Below, piece by piece: positions 16,371-26,057 of a stretch of DNA of 32,809 nt; positions within the stretch are counted from its first letter, which is position 1, and every line of letters starts with the position of its first letter. The position numbers and the translations under genes are program-made. The DNA is from Eubacteriales bacterium (lineage in GTDB: Bacteria > Bacillota > Clostridia > Lachnospirales > Lachnospiraceae): assembly GCA_030524135.1 (NCBI GenBank), contig JAUNHA010000025.1:1-32809 (forward strand), given 5' to 3'. A model generated the notes under the pieces. It was not told where the DNA came from, did no database searches, and saw only the letters and a list, made by a program, of their open reading frames with translations.

Positions 16371-16841
16371 TTAGAAGCGATAATGAGCAAATGCCTTGTT
16401 AGCCTCTGCCATCTTATGCATTTCTTCTTTCTTCTTTACAGATGCGCCGGTATTGTTTGCAGCATCCATAATCTCGTTGGCAAGTCTCTCCTTCTGGGTC
16501 TTCTCGCCTCTCTTACGGGAGTAGGTCGTGATCCAGCGAAGGCCGAGGGCCTGTCTTCTCTCCGGCTTAACCTCGATCGGCACCTGATAGGTAGCGCCGC
16601 CGACACGCTTTGCCTTAACCTCGAGGATCGGCATGATGTTGTTCATAGCCTCCTCGAATACTTCAAGTGCATCCTTGCCGGTCTTCTCGGCAACTTCTTC
16701 AAATGCACCGTAAACAATTCTCTGGGCAACGCCGCGCTTACCATCAAGCATGATCTGATTGATAAGCTTGGTAACTACCTTGTTACCATAGATCGGGTCA
16801 GCCAGTACGTCTCTCTTTTGAGTATGTCCCTTACGTGGCAC
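16371..16841 (-). CDS. rpsG: 30S ribosomal protein S7
   Basis: A 156-residue primary assembly protein of the 30S head that binds the 3' domain of 16S rRNA. The family sequence is clear from [20 protein letters not shown] to [13 protein letters not shown], at the usual length of 156. The start codon is GTG at 16841, with AGGAGG upstream; no ATG alternative fits the conserved N-terminus. It follows rpsL after 118 bp and precedes fusA by 20 bp. A 14-bp palindrome lies in the upstream gap. Confidence 0.98.
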   Translation of the reverse strand: MPRKGHTQKRDVLADPIYGNKVVTKLINQIMLDGKRGVAQRIVYGAFEEVAEKTGKDALEVFEEAMNNIMPILEVKAKRVGGATYQVPIEVKPERRQALGLRWITTYSRKRGEKTQKERLANEIMDAANNTGASVKKKEEMHKMAEANKAFAHYRF

Positions 16842-16885
16842 AGTACTTCCCTCCTTAATTATTGACTACATTAGATCATCGGTAC

Positions 16886-16899
16886 TCTCAGATCTGAGA
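16886..16899. repeat. 14-bp perfect palindrome between rpsL and rpsG
   Basis: TCTCAGATCTGAGA is fully palindromic. It lies in the 118-bp gap between rpsL and rpsG, and could be a protein site or part of an RNA structure. No function is evident. Confidence 0.4.
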
Positions 16900-16959
16900 C
16901 TGGTCTGTATCATGTATAAACCAATCAATTTCACAAATCTGAATACGAAAAGTGTCTAA

Positions 16960-17382
16960 TTACTTCTTTGCGTCTTTCGGTCTCTTTGCACCGTACTTGG
17001 AACGAGCCTGCTTACGGTTCGCTACGCCTGCGGTATCAAGGGTTCCTCTGATGATGTGGTAACGGGTACCCGGAAGGTCCTTTACACGGCCGCCGCGGAT
17101 CAGTACCACGCTGTGCTCCTGAAGGTTATGACCCTCTCCCGGAATGTAGCTGGTAACTTCGATACCATTGGAAAGACGTACTCTGGCGATCTTACGAAGC
17201 GCTGAGTTCGGCTTCTTCGGAGTTGCAGTCTTAACAGCTGTGCACACGCCTCTCTTCTGCGGTGAAGACTCGTTCGTCGGCTTCTTCTTCAGTGAGTTAA
17301 AACCCTTCTGAAGTGCAGGAGCGGTTGACTTATAAGCTGCAGACTTTCTTCCCTTTCTGACCAACTGATTGAATGTTGGCAT
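16960..17382 (-). CDS. rpsL: 30S ribosomal protein S12
   Basis: A 140-residue decoding-centre protein. Starting at 17382 ([11 protein letters not shown]) it matches the family N-terminus and has AAGGAGG 8 nt upstream; an in-frame GTG three codons earlier overlaps the binding site. The segment [13 protein letters not shown] carries Lys56-Lys57, equivalent to Lys42-Lys43 of E. coli S12, and GGRVKDLPG is also unchanged, so there is no sequence sign of classical streptomycin resistance. The extra residues before this segment ([15 protein letters not shown]) are the insert common in Gram-positive S12. It has its own promoter and a very stable hairpin at the mRNA start. Confidence 0.98.
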   Translation of the reverse strand: MPTFNQLVRKGRKSAAYKSTAPALQKGFNSLKKKPTNESSPQKRGVCTAVKTATPKKPNSALRKIARVRLSNGIEVTSYIPGEGHNLQEHSVVLIRGGRVKDLPGTRYHIIRGTLDTAGVANRKQARSKYGAKRPKDAKK

Positions 17383-17427
17383 TCCTTTCACCTCCTTGTG
17401 ATGATTGATTGGTTCTTTAAACTTGCG

Positions 17428-17457
17428 AATGGCGCATGTCCGAAGACACGCGCCATT
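17428..17457 (-). promoter_or_regulatory. rpsL: 13-bp leader hairpin with UUCG loop before rpsL
   Basis: On the minus strand AATGGCGCGTGTC, a TTCG loop and GACATGCGCCATT form a 13-bp stem with one G-U pair, capped by a C(UUCG)G tetraloop. No U-tract follows, so it is not a normal terminator. It lies at the predicted transcription start of the rpsL message. Confidence 0.75.
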
Positions 17458-17459
17458 GT

Positions 17460-17488
17460 ATTGTATGCGTTTTATTGAGGTTTGTCAA
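17460..17488 (-). promoter_or_regulatory. rpsL: Promoter of the str operon (rpsL)
   Basis: Minus-strand perfect TTGACA (17488-17483), exactly 17 bp, TACAAT (17465-17460). The -35 begins 6 bp after the rpoC stop codon, so rpsL-rpsG-fusA can be transcribed independently of rpoBC. Confidence 0.85.
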
Positions 17489-17493
17489 GCAAT

Positions 17494-20400
17494 TTATTCG
17501 TTCTCGGAGCTATCTTCCGCTTCCTCCGCGGTTTCTTCCTCCGCGCTGTCTGCTTCGGCATAGGTCTCTTCGAATTCAGCTGTCTCCCCGGAGAGCCCAG
17601 TCTCATCTGCCGCCATTTCCGCTGCAGCCCCGGCGGTTTCTTCAGCTGCTTCTTCTCCATCTGCGCCGGAAGCCTCCATCGCAGCCTCTTTCAGATGCAT
17701 GGCCTCAACCGCGGCATCCGTGGAGAGCTCGATCTCATTGTACTGCTTCATACCGGTTCCTGCCGGAATCAGCTTACCGATGATGACATTTTCCTTAAGT
17801 CCGTTCAGCTTATCGACCTTACCGTTGATTGCTGCCTCCGTCAGCACCTTTGTCGTCTCCTGGAAGGACGCTGCGGAAAGGAAGGAATCGGTTGCAAGGG
17901 AAGCCTTCGTGATACCAAGCATGACGGTCTTTCCGTCTGCCGGCATCTTGCCCTCTGCCTCGAGCTTTTCGTTGACCTCATTGAAGTCAAGCACATCGAC
18001 TGAGGTACCCGGAAGGAATTCACTGTCTCCCTGCTCCTCGATCTTGACCTTTTTCAGCATCTGGCGCACGATCATCTCGACGTGCTTGTCGTTGATCTCA
18101 ACACCCTGCAGGCGGTATACACGCTGTACTTCGCGCAGCATGTAATCCTGTACGGCTCTTACGCCCTTGATGCGAAGGAGGTCATGCGGATTTACGGAAC
18201 CTTCCGTGATCTCGTCGCCGGCTTCGATCACATCGCCGTCCTGAACCTTGATACGGGATCCGTACGGGATCAGGTAGGTCTTTGATGTGCCGTCTTCCTC
18301 ATTGGTCACGATGATCTCACGTTTTTTCTTGGTATCTCTGAAGGTCACGCGACCCGGGATCTCCGAAATGATCGCAAGTCCCTTCGGCTTACGTGCCTCG
18401 AACAGCTCCTCGACACGCGGAAGACCCTGCGTGATATCCTGGTTTGTCGCAACACCTCCGGTATGGAAGTTACGCATGGTAAGCTGGGTACCCGGCTCAC
18501 CGATCGACTGTGCAGCGATAATTCCGACTGCTTCTCCGACCTGTACCGGCTGTGCGGTAGCCATGTTCGCGCCGTAGCACTTCGCGCAGACACCGATCTT
18601 CGACTTACAGGAGAGCACCGTACGGATCTTGACGCTGTCTCTGCCCATCTTCTCAAGTGCTGCCACAACCTGCGCTGCCTTTGCAGCGTTGCAGATATGG
18701 TTCGCCTTTACGACGATTTCCTTCGTCTCCGGATCAATGATCGTCTCCGCGATATAGCGGCCGGTCAGTCTTTCCTTCAGATCCTCGATGGTCTCATGAC
18801 CGTCGCGGAACGCACGGATCTCCATATACGGGATCTCGTCCCTGCCCTCGCAGCAGTCCGTCTCACGGATGATCATATCCTGGGAAACGTCTACGAGACG
18901 GCGGGTCAGGTAACCCGAGTCAGCCGTACGAAGCGCGGTATCGGAAAGTCCCTTACGGGCACCGTGTGCGGAAATGAAGTACTCGAGGATATCCAGTCCT
19001 TCACGGAAGTTCGACTTGATCGGAAGTTCGATCGTGTGTCCGGTCGTATCCGCCATCAGACCTCGCATACCTGCGAGCTGCTTGATCTGCTTATCAGATC
19101 CTCGCGCTCCGGAATCCGCCATCATCTTCAGGTTGTTGTAAGCACCGAGACCGGCAAGCAGCTCGTGCGTCAGCTCGTCATCCGTTGCCTTCCAGGTGTC
19201 GATTACTTCCTTATAACGCTCTTCCTCGGTGATCAGTCCGCGCGCCTTGTCTCTGGCAATGCGGTCTACCGTCTTCTGCGCCTCTGCAAGCAGTGCTGCC
19301 TTGCTCTCCGGCACCACCATGTCCGAAATAGATACGGTCATGGACGCTCTTGTCGAATACTTATATCCGATCGCCTTGATGTGGTCAAGCGTAACGGCCG
19401 TCTGGGTAGCGCCGTGAATGTGCATAACCTTTTCAAGGATCTTCTTTAATTCGCCCTTCTTGACAAGGAAATCGATCTCCGGAAGGAGTGCATTTTCCTC
19501 CCTGGAACGGTCTACAAATCCCAGGTCCTGCGGAATGATCTCATTGAAGATCAGTCTTCCGACCGTCGTCTCGATCACTCCGGTATGTTCGCTTCCGTCC
19601 GCAAGCGTTCTGGTAACTCTGGTCTTTACCTTTGAATGAAGCGTTACCTCTCCGTTTTCATAAGCGAGGATCGCTTCGTTTACGCTCTTGAATACAGAGC
19701 CCTCTCCCTTTGCACCCGGTCTCTCCTGTGTCAGATAATAGATACCGAGAACCATATCCTGAGACGGAACCGCAACCACGCCGCCGTCTGACGGCTTTAA
19801 GAGGTTGTTCGGGGAGAGCAGCATAAAGCGGCACTCTGCCTGCGCCTCAACGGACAGTGGAAGATGGACTGCCATCTGGTCTCCGTCGAAGTCCGCGTTG
19901 AACGCCGTACATACGAGCGGATGCAGCTTGATCGCCTTACCCTCGACAAGGATCGGCTCAAATGCCTGGATGCCGAGGCGGTGCAGCGTGGGGGCGCGGT
20001 TCAGCATAACAGGATGCTCTTTGATTACGTCCTCAAGGACATCCCATACGCCTGCCTCAAGGCGCTCCACCATCTTCTTTGCCGCTTTGATATTGTGCGC
20101 CGTGCCGTTCTGCACAAGCTCCTTCATTACAAACGGCTTGAACAGCTCGATCGCCATTTCCTTCGGCAGACCGCACTGGTAAATCTTAAGCTCGGGTCCC
20201 ACGACGATAACCGAACGTCCGGAATAGTCAACACGCTTTCCGAGAAGGTTCTGACGGAAACGTCCCTGCTTTCCTTTCAGCATGTCTGAAAGGGACTTGA
20301 GCGCACGGTTGCCCGGACCCGTTACCGGACGTCCGCGGCGTCCGTTGTCGATCAGCGCGTCCACAGCCTCCTGCAGCATACGCTTCTCGTTTCTGATAAT

Positions 20401-21261
20401 GATCTCCGGCGCGCCAAGCTCCAGAAGGCGCTCCAGACGGTTATTTCTGTTGATAATTCTTCTGTAAAGATCGTTCAGATCGGAGGTTGCAAATCTTCCT
20501 CCGTCAAGCTGTACCATCGGACGGATATCCGGCGGAATAACCGGAATAACCGTAAGAATCATCCATTCCGGCTTATTGCCCGATGCACGGAAGGCCTCGA
20601 TCACTTCAAGGCGCTTCACGATGCGCGCGCGCTTCTGTCCGGTAGATTCCTTAAGCTCCGCTGTCAGCTCCTCCGATTCCTTTTCGAGGTCGATCGCCTG
20701 AAGCAGCTCCTGTACCGCTTCCGCACCCATTCCCACACGGAATGCGTCCGGACCGTATTTTTCGAGCTCGTCTCTGTATTCTTTCTCAGAAAGCACCTGC
20801 TTGTACGAAAGCGCGGTATCCCCCGCGTCCAGTACGATATAGGATGCGAAATACAGAACCTTTTCCAGCACCCTCGGGGAAATATCCAGAATAAGCCCCA
20901 TACGGGACGGAATGCCCTTGAAGTACCAGATATGGGAAACCGGCGCTGCCAGATTGATGTGTCCGAGACGCTCACGTCTTACTGAGGACTTTGTGACCTC
21001 AACGCCGCAGCGGTCGCAGACCACGCCCTTGAATCTGATCTTCTTATATTTTCCGCAGTGGCACTCCCAGTCCTTTGTCGGTCCGAAAATGCGCTCGCAG
21101 AACAGACCGTCCTTTTCCGGCTTCAGTGTTCTGTAGTTGATGGTCTCAGGCTTCTTTACCTCACCGTGGGACCATTCCAGTATTTTTTCAGGAGATGCAA
21201 GACCTATCTTGATGGCATCGAAGGTCATCGGTTCATAAGTATTCTGCTGCATTTGTGGCAT
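17494..21261 (-). CDS. rpoC: RNA polymerase beta' subunit
   Basis: A 1255-residue beta' subunit. The zinc-ribbon cysteines are at 67, 69, 82 and 85; the catalytic magnesium motif NADFDGDQM is at 455-463 (Asp457, 459, 461); bridge-helix/trigger-loop motifs ([36 protein letters not shown]) and the second zinc site (CRSKIGVC-type: [13 protein letters not shown]) follow. After about residue 1192 there is a 63-residue acidic tail with about 24 Asp/Glu and no Lys or Arg. The ATG at 21261 has GGGAGG 11 nt upstream and a nearer AAGGA; an ATG three codons later is possible. It starts 17 bp after rpoB, in one operon. Confidence 0.99.
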   Translation of the reverse strand: MPQMQQNTYEPMTFDAIKIGLASPEKILEWSHGEVKKPETINYRTLKPEKDGLFCERIFGPTKDWECHCGKYKKIRFKGVVCDRCGVEVTKSSVRRERLGHINLAAPVSHIWYFKGIPSRMGLILDISPRVLEKVLYFASYIVLDAGDTALSYKQVLSEKEYRDELEKYGPDAFRVGMGAEAVQELLQAIDLEKESEELTAELKESTGQKRARIVKRLEVIEAFRASGNKPEWMILTVIPVIPPDIRPMVQLDGGRFATSDLNDLYRRIINRNNRLERLLELGAPEIIIRNEKRMLQEAVDALIDNGRRGRPVTGPGNRALKSLSDMLKGKQGRFRQNLLGKRVDYSGRSVIVVGPELKIYQCGLPKEMAIELFKPFVMKELVQNGTAHNIKAAKKMVERLEAGVWDVLEDVIKEHPVMLNRAPTLHRLGIQAFEPILVEGKAIKLHPLVCTAFNADFDGDQMAVHLPLSVEAQAECRFMLLSPNNLLKPSDGGVVAVPSQDMVLGIYYLTQERPGAKGEGSVFKSVNEAILAYENGEVTLHSKVKTRVTRTLADGSEHTGVIETTVGRLIFNEIIPQDLGFVDRSREENALLPEIDFLVKKGELKKILEKVMHIHGATQTAVTLDHIKAIGYKYSTRASMTVSISDMVVPESKAALLAEAQKTVDRIARDKARGLITEEERYKEVIDTWKATDDELTHELLAGLGAYNNLKMMADSGARGSDKQIKQLAGMRGLMADTTGHTIELPIKSNFREGLDILEYFISAHGARKGLSDTALRTADSGYLTRRLVDVSQDMIIRETDCCEGRDEIPYMEIRAFRDGHETIEDLKERLTGRYIAETIIDPETKEIVVKANHICNAAKAAQVVAALEKMGRDSVKIRTVLSCKSKIGVCAKCYGANMATAQPVQVGEAVGIIAAQSIGEPGTQLTMRNFHTGGVATNQDITQGLPRVEELFEARKPKGLAIISEIPGRVTFRDTKKKREIIVTNEEDGTSKTYLIPYGSRIKVQDGDVIEAGDEITEGSVNPHDLLRIKGVRAVQDYMLREVQRVYRLQGVEINDKHVEMIVRQMLKKVKIEEQGDSEFLPGTSVDVLDFNEVNEKLEAEGKMPADGKTVMLGITKASLATDSFLSAASFQETTKVLTEAAINGKVDKLNGLKENVIIGKLIPAGTGMKQYNEIELSTDAAVEAMHLKEAAMEASGADGEEAAEETAGAAAEMAADETGLSGETAEFEETYAEADSAEEETAEEAEDSSENE

Positions 21262-21278
21262 AGTTCCTTAATCCTCCC

Positions 21279-24200
21279 TTATTCGTCCGTATCCTGATAG
21301 GAATCCTCATAGCCGCCGTCAAACTCTCCGGCGTCCTGCATGCTGTCGTCCGGATACACATCGTCTGCGTCCGCCTCCGGCGCTGCATCCTGTTCGTCAA
21401 TATCCGAAAGCTCGCCTTCCTCGTTGAACTCCTGCTTCGTATAGCCGTAGCTTCCGAAGCGGTCGCCCTCGTTATCACGGTAGCGTCTGTCACCCTCAAG
21501 CAGGCGGTGCAGATTCATATCCGTATCATCAAGGTTTTCCTTGAGCTCTACTTCTGTGCCGTCATCTTTCAGTACGCGCACATCAAGCGCAAGAGACTGA
21601 AGCTCCTTTAAGAGCACCTTGAAGGACTCCGGAATACCCGGCTTCGGAATGTTCTCTCCCTTGATGATCGCTTCGTAGGTCTTCACACGTCCGACCACGT
21701 CATCCGACTTCATCGTAAGGATCTCCTGCAGTGTGTAGGAAGCGCCGTAAGCCTCGAGCGCCCACACCTCCATCTCTCCGAAACGCTGTCCGCCGAACTG
21801 GGCTTTACCGCCGAGCGGCTGCTGTGTAACGAGTGAGTATGGACCGGTAGAACGCGCATGGATCTTATCATCTACCAGATGGTGCAGCTTCAGATAGTGC
21901 ATGTGTCCGATCGCAACCGGTGAATCAAAGTATTCTCCGGTACGGCCGTCTCTTAAGCGCACCTTTCCGTCGCGGTTGATCGGAACGCCCTTCCAGAGCG
22001 CTCTGTGCTCGAGATGCGTACCGAGATATTCCATCACATCCGGCTTCAGCACATCTTTGTACTTCTCCTCGAACTCTTCCCAGCTGTTGTTGACATAATC
22101 GTTCGCCATCTCCAGGCAGTTCTGGATGTCGTGCTCGTTCGCACCCTCAAAGATCGGGGTGGAAACGTTGAAGCCAAGCGCTCTCGAAGCAAGGCTTAAG
22201 TGGAGCTCAAGCACCTGTCCGATATTCATTCGGGACGGAACGCCCAGCGGGTTCAGCACGATGTCAAGCGGACGGCCGTTCGGCAGATACGGCATATCCT
22301 CAACCGGAAGCACGCGGGAAACGACACCCTTGTTTCCGTGACGACCTGCCATCTTGTCGCCGACACCGATCTTACGCTTCTGTGCAATATAGATTCTGAC
22401 CGATTCACTTACGCCCGGCGAAAGCTCCTCGGAATTTTCTCTTGTAAATACCTTTGCATCCACAACGATGCCGTATGCACCGTGCGGAACCTTCAGAGAA
22501 GTATCGCGCACTTCTCTTGCCTTTTCGCCGAAGATCGCGCGAAGCAGTCTTTCCTCCGGCGTAAGCTCGGTCTCGCCCTTCGGCGTTACCTTTCCGACGA
22601 GGATATCGCCGGCTCTTACTTCTGCTCCGATCCGGATGATTCCGCGGTCGTCAAGATCCTTAAGCGCCTCTTCGCCGACACCCGGAACGTCTCTTGTGAT
22701 CTCCTCCGGTCCAAGCTTCGTATCGCGCGCCTCGCACTCGTACTCCTCAATGTGAACCGAAGTGTATACATCTTCCTGAACCAGACGCTCTGACAGAAGC
22801 ACCGCGTCCTCGTAGTTATAGCCTTCCCAGGTCATGAAGCCGATGAGCGGGTTCTTTCCGAGCGCGATCTCACCATTTGAGGTGGACGGACCGTCCGCAA
22901 TGACCTCGCCCTTCTTTACGGTATCTCCCGCAAATACGATCGGTCTCTGATTGTAGCAGTTCGACTGGTTCGAACGCAGGAACTTGGTAAGGCGGTAAAT
23001 ATCGTCTCCCTTGTCGGTTCTGATCACGATTCTGTTGGAGGAAACCGAAGTAACAACACCGTCATTCTTTGCAAGCATGCAGACGCCGGAGTCTACGGCA
23101 ACCTTGTCGTCAATACCCGTTCCGACTACAGCGGCCTCCGTCTTCAGAAGCGGCACCGCCTGACGCTGCATGTTTGATCCCATCAGCGCACGCGTCGGGT
23201 CATCGTTCTCAAGGAACGGAATCATGGATGTTGCGACGGAAAGCAGCATCTTCGGGGATACGTCCATCAGGTCGATATCCTTTCTGTCAAAGCTCGTCGT
23301 CATATCGCGGAAACGTCCGGATACATGTGCATTGACAAAATGTCCTTCCTCGTCAAGCGGCTCATTCGCCTGTGCCACCTTGAAGTTATCCTCTTCATCA
23401 GCGGTAATGTATACGATATCGTCCGTTACGACCGGGTTCTTCGGGTCGGCATCCTTATTGACCACGCGGTACGGCGCTTCAATAAATCCGTACTCGTTAA
23501 TGCGCGCATAGGAAGCAAGCGAGTTGATCAGTCCGATGTTCGGTCCCTCAGGCGTCTCGATCGGGCACATGCGTCCATAATGCGTATAATGTACGTCGCG
23601 GACCTCGAATCCGGCACGGTCTCTGGAAAGTCCGCCAGGTCCAAGTGCCGAAAGACGTCTCTTATGCGTAAGCTCTGACAGCGGATTGTTCTGATCCATA
23701 AACTGAGAGAGCTGTGATGATCCGAAGAATTCCTTAACCGCTGCGGTCACAGGCTTTATGTTGATCAGCGACTGCGGCGTGATCTCCTCGATGTCCTGTG
23801 TGCTCATACGCTCGCGCACAACACGCTCCATACGGGAAAGTCCGATGCGGTACTGGTTCTGCAAAAGCTCTCCGACCGCACGGATACGACGGTTGCCGAG
23901 GTGGTCGATGTCATCGCTGTTTCCGATATTTTCCTCGAGATGCATGTTGTAGTTGATGGAGGTCAGGATATCCTCTTTCGTAATGTGCTTCGGCACAAGC
24001 TCGTGCACATTCTTTCTGACAGCAGTCTTGAGCGCTTCCTCATCCTCTGTGCCAACCTCTTCGAGAAGCGCCTTCAGAGCCGGATAATATACCATCTCAT
24101 GAACGCCTGCTTCTTCCGGATCAAACGGAACATGTGCCGCGAGATCCACCATCATATTGGAAAGGACCTTGACGGTTCTGCCCTCGCTGTTTTCCGCATC

Positions 24201-25211
24201 CGTCTTTGAGCTTCTTACAAATACATACGGCACGCCTGCGTTCTGGATCGCATCGCAGGTCTGCTTTGTAAGCGTCTCACCTGCCTGTGCAAGGATCTCT
24301 CCCGTCGTTTTGTCCACGACATCCTCTGCGAGAACCTTTCCGTCAATGCGGTTTCTGAGCGCCAGCTTCTTATTGAACTTATATCTTCCGACCTTCGCAA
24401 GATCATATCTTCTCGGATCGAAGAACATGCTGTTGAGAAGGCTCTGCGCGGAATCAACGGACAGCGGCTCGCCCGGTCTGATCTTTTTGTAGAGCTCAAG
24501 AAGACCGTCCTGATAGTTGTCAGAGGTATCTTTTGCAAAGGTATCAAGCAGCTTCGGCTCTTCTCCGAAGAGATCCACGATCTCCTTGTTCGTTCCAATT
24601 CCAAGCGCACGGATCAGCACGGTAACAGGCACCTTACGGGTTCTGTCAACGCGTACCCAGAATACATTGTTGGAATCGGTCTCATACTCAAGCCATGCGC
24701 CGCGGTTCGGAATCACGGTACAGGAATAAAGCTCCTTTCCGAGCTTGTCATGTGCGATCTCATAATAAATACCCGGGCTTCTTACAAGCTGGGATACGAT
24801 AACTCGCTCGGCTCCGTTGATCACGAAGGAACCGGTATCCGTCATCAGCGGAAGATCTCCCATGAAGATCTCATGCTCGTTGATCTCGTCCTTGTCCTTG
24901 TTGATCAGGCGAACCTTTACCTTAAGCGGAGCAGCATATGTGGCGTCGCGTTCCTTGCACTCCTCAATGCTGTATTTCACTTCGTCTCTGCAGAGATTAA
25001 AATCGACAAATTCCAGGCTGAGATGACCTGCGAAGTCTGCGATCGGCGAGATATCGTCGAACACTTCTTTCAGTCCGTCAGTCAGGAACCAATTATAAGA
25101 GTTCTTCTGAATCTCGATAAGATTCGGCATTTCCAGAACCTGTTTCGCTTCTGAAAAGCTCATCCTTAAGCCTTTTCCGGCTTTTACGGAATGCATTCTG
25201 CTCTTCTCCAT
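21279..25211 (-). CDS. rpoB: RNA polymerase beta subunit
   Basis: A 1310-residue beta subunit, starting [14 protein letters not shown]. The rifampicin pocket is wild type: Asp506, His516 and Ser521 in [20 protein letters not shown] correspond to E. coli 516, 526 and 531. The active-site segment [10 protein letters not shown] and the C-terminal [19 protein letters not shown] are present. The last 50 residues are acidic (about 22 Asp/Glu, no Lys or Arg). Upstream there is no rplJ-rplL; instead a consensus promoter and a divergent gene. The ribosome binding region reads AGAGGTGGAG. rpoC follows after 17 bp. Confidence 0.99.
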   Translation of the reverse strand: MEKSRMHSVKAGKGLRMSFSEAKQVLEMPNLIEIQKNSYNWFLTDGLKEVFDDISPIADFAGHLSLEFVDFNLCRDEVKYSIEECKERDATYAAPLKVKVRLINKDKDEINEHEIFMGDLPLMTDTGSFVINGAERVIVSQLVRSPGIYYEIAHDKLGKELYSCTVIPNRGAWLEYETDSNNVFWVRVDRTRKVPVTVLIRALGIGTNKEIVDLFGEEPKLLDTFAKDTSDNYQDGLLELYKKIRPGEPLSVDSAQSLLNSMFFDPRRYDLAKVGRYKFNKKLALRNRIDGKVLAEDVVDKTTGEILAQAGETLTKQTCDAIQNAGVPYVFVRSSKTDAENSEGRTVKVLSNMMVDLAAHVPFDPEEAGVHEMVYYPALKALLEEVGTEDEEALKTAVRKNVHELVPKHITKEDILTSINYNMHLEENIGNSDDIDHLGNRRIRAVGELLQNQYRIGLSRMERVVRERMSTQDIEEITPQSLINIKPVTAAVKEFFGSSQLSQFMDQNNPLSELTHKRRLSALGPGGLSRDRAGFEVRDVHYTHYGRMCPIETPEGPNIGLINSLASYARINEYGFIEAPYRVVNKDADPKNPVVTDDIVYITADEEDNFKVAQANEPLDEEGHFVNAHVSGRFRDMTTSFDRKDIDLMDVSPKMLLSVATSMIPFLENDDPTRALMGSNMQRQAVPLLKTEAAVVGTGIDDKVAVDSGVCMLAKNDGVVTSVSSNRIVIRTDKGDDIYRLTKFLRSNQSNCYNQRPIVFAGDTVKKGEVIADGPSTSNGEIALGKNPLIGFMTWEGYNYEDAVLLSERLVQEDVYTSVHIEEYECEARDTKLGPEEITRDVPGVGEEALKDLDDRGIIRIGAEVRAGDILVGKVTPKGETELTPEERLLRAIFGEKAREVRDTSLKVPHGAYGIVVDAKVFTRENSEELSPGVSESVRIYIAQKRKIGVGDKMAGRHGNKGVVSRVLPVEDMPYLPNGRPLDIVLNPLGVPSRMNIGQVLELHLSLASRALGFNVSTPIFEGANEHDIQNCLEMANDYVNNSWEEFEEKYKDVLKPDVMEYLGTHLEHRALWKGVPINRDGKVRLRDGRTGEYFDSPVAIGHMHYLKLHHLVDDKIHARSTGPYSLVTQQPLGGKAQFGGQRFGEMEVWALEAYGASYTLQEILTMKSDDVVGRVKTYEAIIKGENIPKPGIPESFKVLLKELQSLALDVRVLKDDGTEVELKENLDDTDMNLHRLLEGDRRYRDNEGDRFGSYGYTKQEFNEEGELSDIDEQDAAPEADADDVYPDDSMQDAGEFDGGYEDSYQDTDE

Positions 25212-25260
25212 TGATATTCTCCACCTCTGATATTCTTAAATGTATGTTGATTGTAACCGG

Positions 25261-25282
25261 CTTATGGGCGCAAAAGCCCACG
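25261..25282 (-). promoter_or_regulatory. rpoB: Hairpin in the rpoB leader
   Basis: On the minus strand TGGGC and GCCCA pair around a TTTTGC-containing loop in the 87-nt rpoB leader. No U-tract follows, so it is a leader structure rather than a terminator. Role unknown. Confidence 0.45.
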
Positions 25283-25304
25283 ATGCCACAATAATGTACC
25301 CTAT

Positions 25305-25333
25305 AGACTAGCACATGGCAAGGTAAGTGTCAA
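25305..25333 (-). promoter_or_regulatory. rpoB: rpoBC promoter
   Basis: Minus-strand perfect TTGACA (25333-25328), exactly 17 bp, TAGTCT (25310-25305) preceded by TGC, giving an extended -10. Transcription would start near 25298, 87 nt before the rpoB ATG. Confidence 0.8.
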
Positions 25334-25344
25334 GCAGATATTTG

Positions 25345-25373
25345 TTGATTTTTCCAATTGAAAATGCTATACT
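25345..25373 (+). promoter_or_regulatory. Promoter of the divergent membrane-protein gene
   Basis: TTGATT (25345-25350), exactly 17 bp, TATACT (25368-25373) preceded by TGC, an extended -10. The -35 box is 11 bp from the -35 of the rpoB promoter on the other strand. Confidence 0.8.
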
Positions 25374-25407
25374 ATGAACAATTATGCGCTGGAGGTCAAT
25401 AATTCCT

Positions 25408-25908
25408 ATGAATATGTATCCCAACATTCCTCTCGCAGTCAACTGGGGAGCGGTCCTTAACGTGATCGCAGTGATCCTCATCGTACTGCTGGTTCTGCTC
25501 GTAATCCTTTATTTTCTGGGCAGAAAGCTTGAAGCAAAGCAGCTTGATTCGCAGAAGCTGATCGAGGCTTCCTCTCAGACCGTTTCAATGCTCATCATCG
25601 ATAAGAAAAAGATGAAGCTCTCCGAGACGAACCTTCCGAAGATCGTAACGGAACAGACGCCGAAGTATCTGCGCTGGACAAAGATGCCTGTCGTAAAGGC
25701 AAAGGTAGGTCCGAAGGTACTTACGCTCATCGCCGACGGTCGGGTGTTCAGACAGCTCCCGGTCAAGACCGAAGTCAAGGTAAAGGTCAGCGGCATCTAC
25801 ATCACCGAGATCGTAAAGGGCGCGGTTCTTACCGAAAAGGATCTGAAGAAGCGTCAGAAGGAAAAAGAAAAGGCTGCAAAGAAGGCCGCAAAGGCTGCCG
25901 GAAAGTAA
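25408..25908 (+). CDS. Single-TM protein divergent from rpoB, unknown function
   Basis: A 166-residue protein. Residues 14-37 are one strongly hydrophobic transmembrane segment (AVLNVIAVILIVLLVLLVIL), followed by a soluble domain (about 40-140) with a beta-like, Lys/Val-rich core (MPVVKAKVGPKVLTLIADGR, VKTEVKVKVSGIYI) and a Lys/Ala-rich basic tail (KKRQKEKEKAAKKAAKAAGK). The start at 25408 follows GGAGG by 12 nt; the ATG at 25384 precedes that GGAGG, so it is unlikely. The N-terminus is probably outside and the basic tail inside, where it could meet nucleic acid or ribosomes, but this is inference. Family not recognised. It has an extended -10 promoter and a strong terminator, so is a one-gene unit. 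Confidence 0.85.
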   Translation: MNMYPNIPLAVNWGAVLNVIAVILIVLLVLLVILYFLGRKLEAKQLDSQKLIEASSQTVSMLIIDKKKMKLSETNLPKIVTEQTPKYLRWTKMPVVKAKVGPKVLTLIADGRVFRQLPVKTEVKVKVSGIYITEIVKGAVLTEKDLKKRQKEKEKAAKKAAKAAGK

Positions 25909-25954
25909 TGTGTCCGCAGTGCGGAGGACTTCCCGGATCAGACAAAGCAGTTCT

Positions 25955-25989
25955 CCCTCTCAGGGCATCGCTCTGAGGGGGATTTTTTT
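25955..25989 (+). terminator. Rho-independent terminator
   Basis: CCCTCTCAG (25955-25963) pairs with CTGAGGGGG (25973-25981), followed by a run of seven T. It ends the divergent membrane-protein gene. Confidence 0.9.
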
Positions 25990-25993
25990 AAGT

Positions 25994-26020
25994 CAGAATA
26001 AGCAGAATAAGATCAGATAA
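25994..26020. repeat. Tandem 9-bp repeats upstream of AroE-like gene
   Basis: CAGAATAAG occurs twice head to tail (25994-26002, 26003-26011), followed by a partial third copy ATCAGATAA. It lies just after the preceding terminator, where the promoter of the AroE-like gene should be. Confidence 0.45.
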
Positions 26021-26057
26021 AAAAGGACGGAACGCCCGTCCGGAAAGGCGGAAGATA

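Noticed and set aside
16960-25211. Streptomycin or rifampicin resistance changes in rpsL or rpoB
   Set aside because: The key residues (S12 Lys56/Lys57; RpoB Asp506, His516, Ser521) are wild type.
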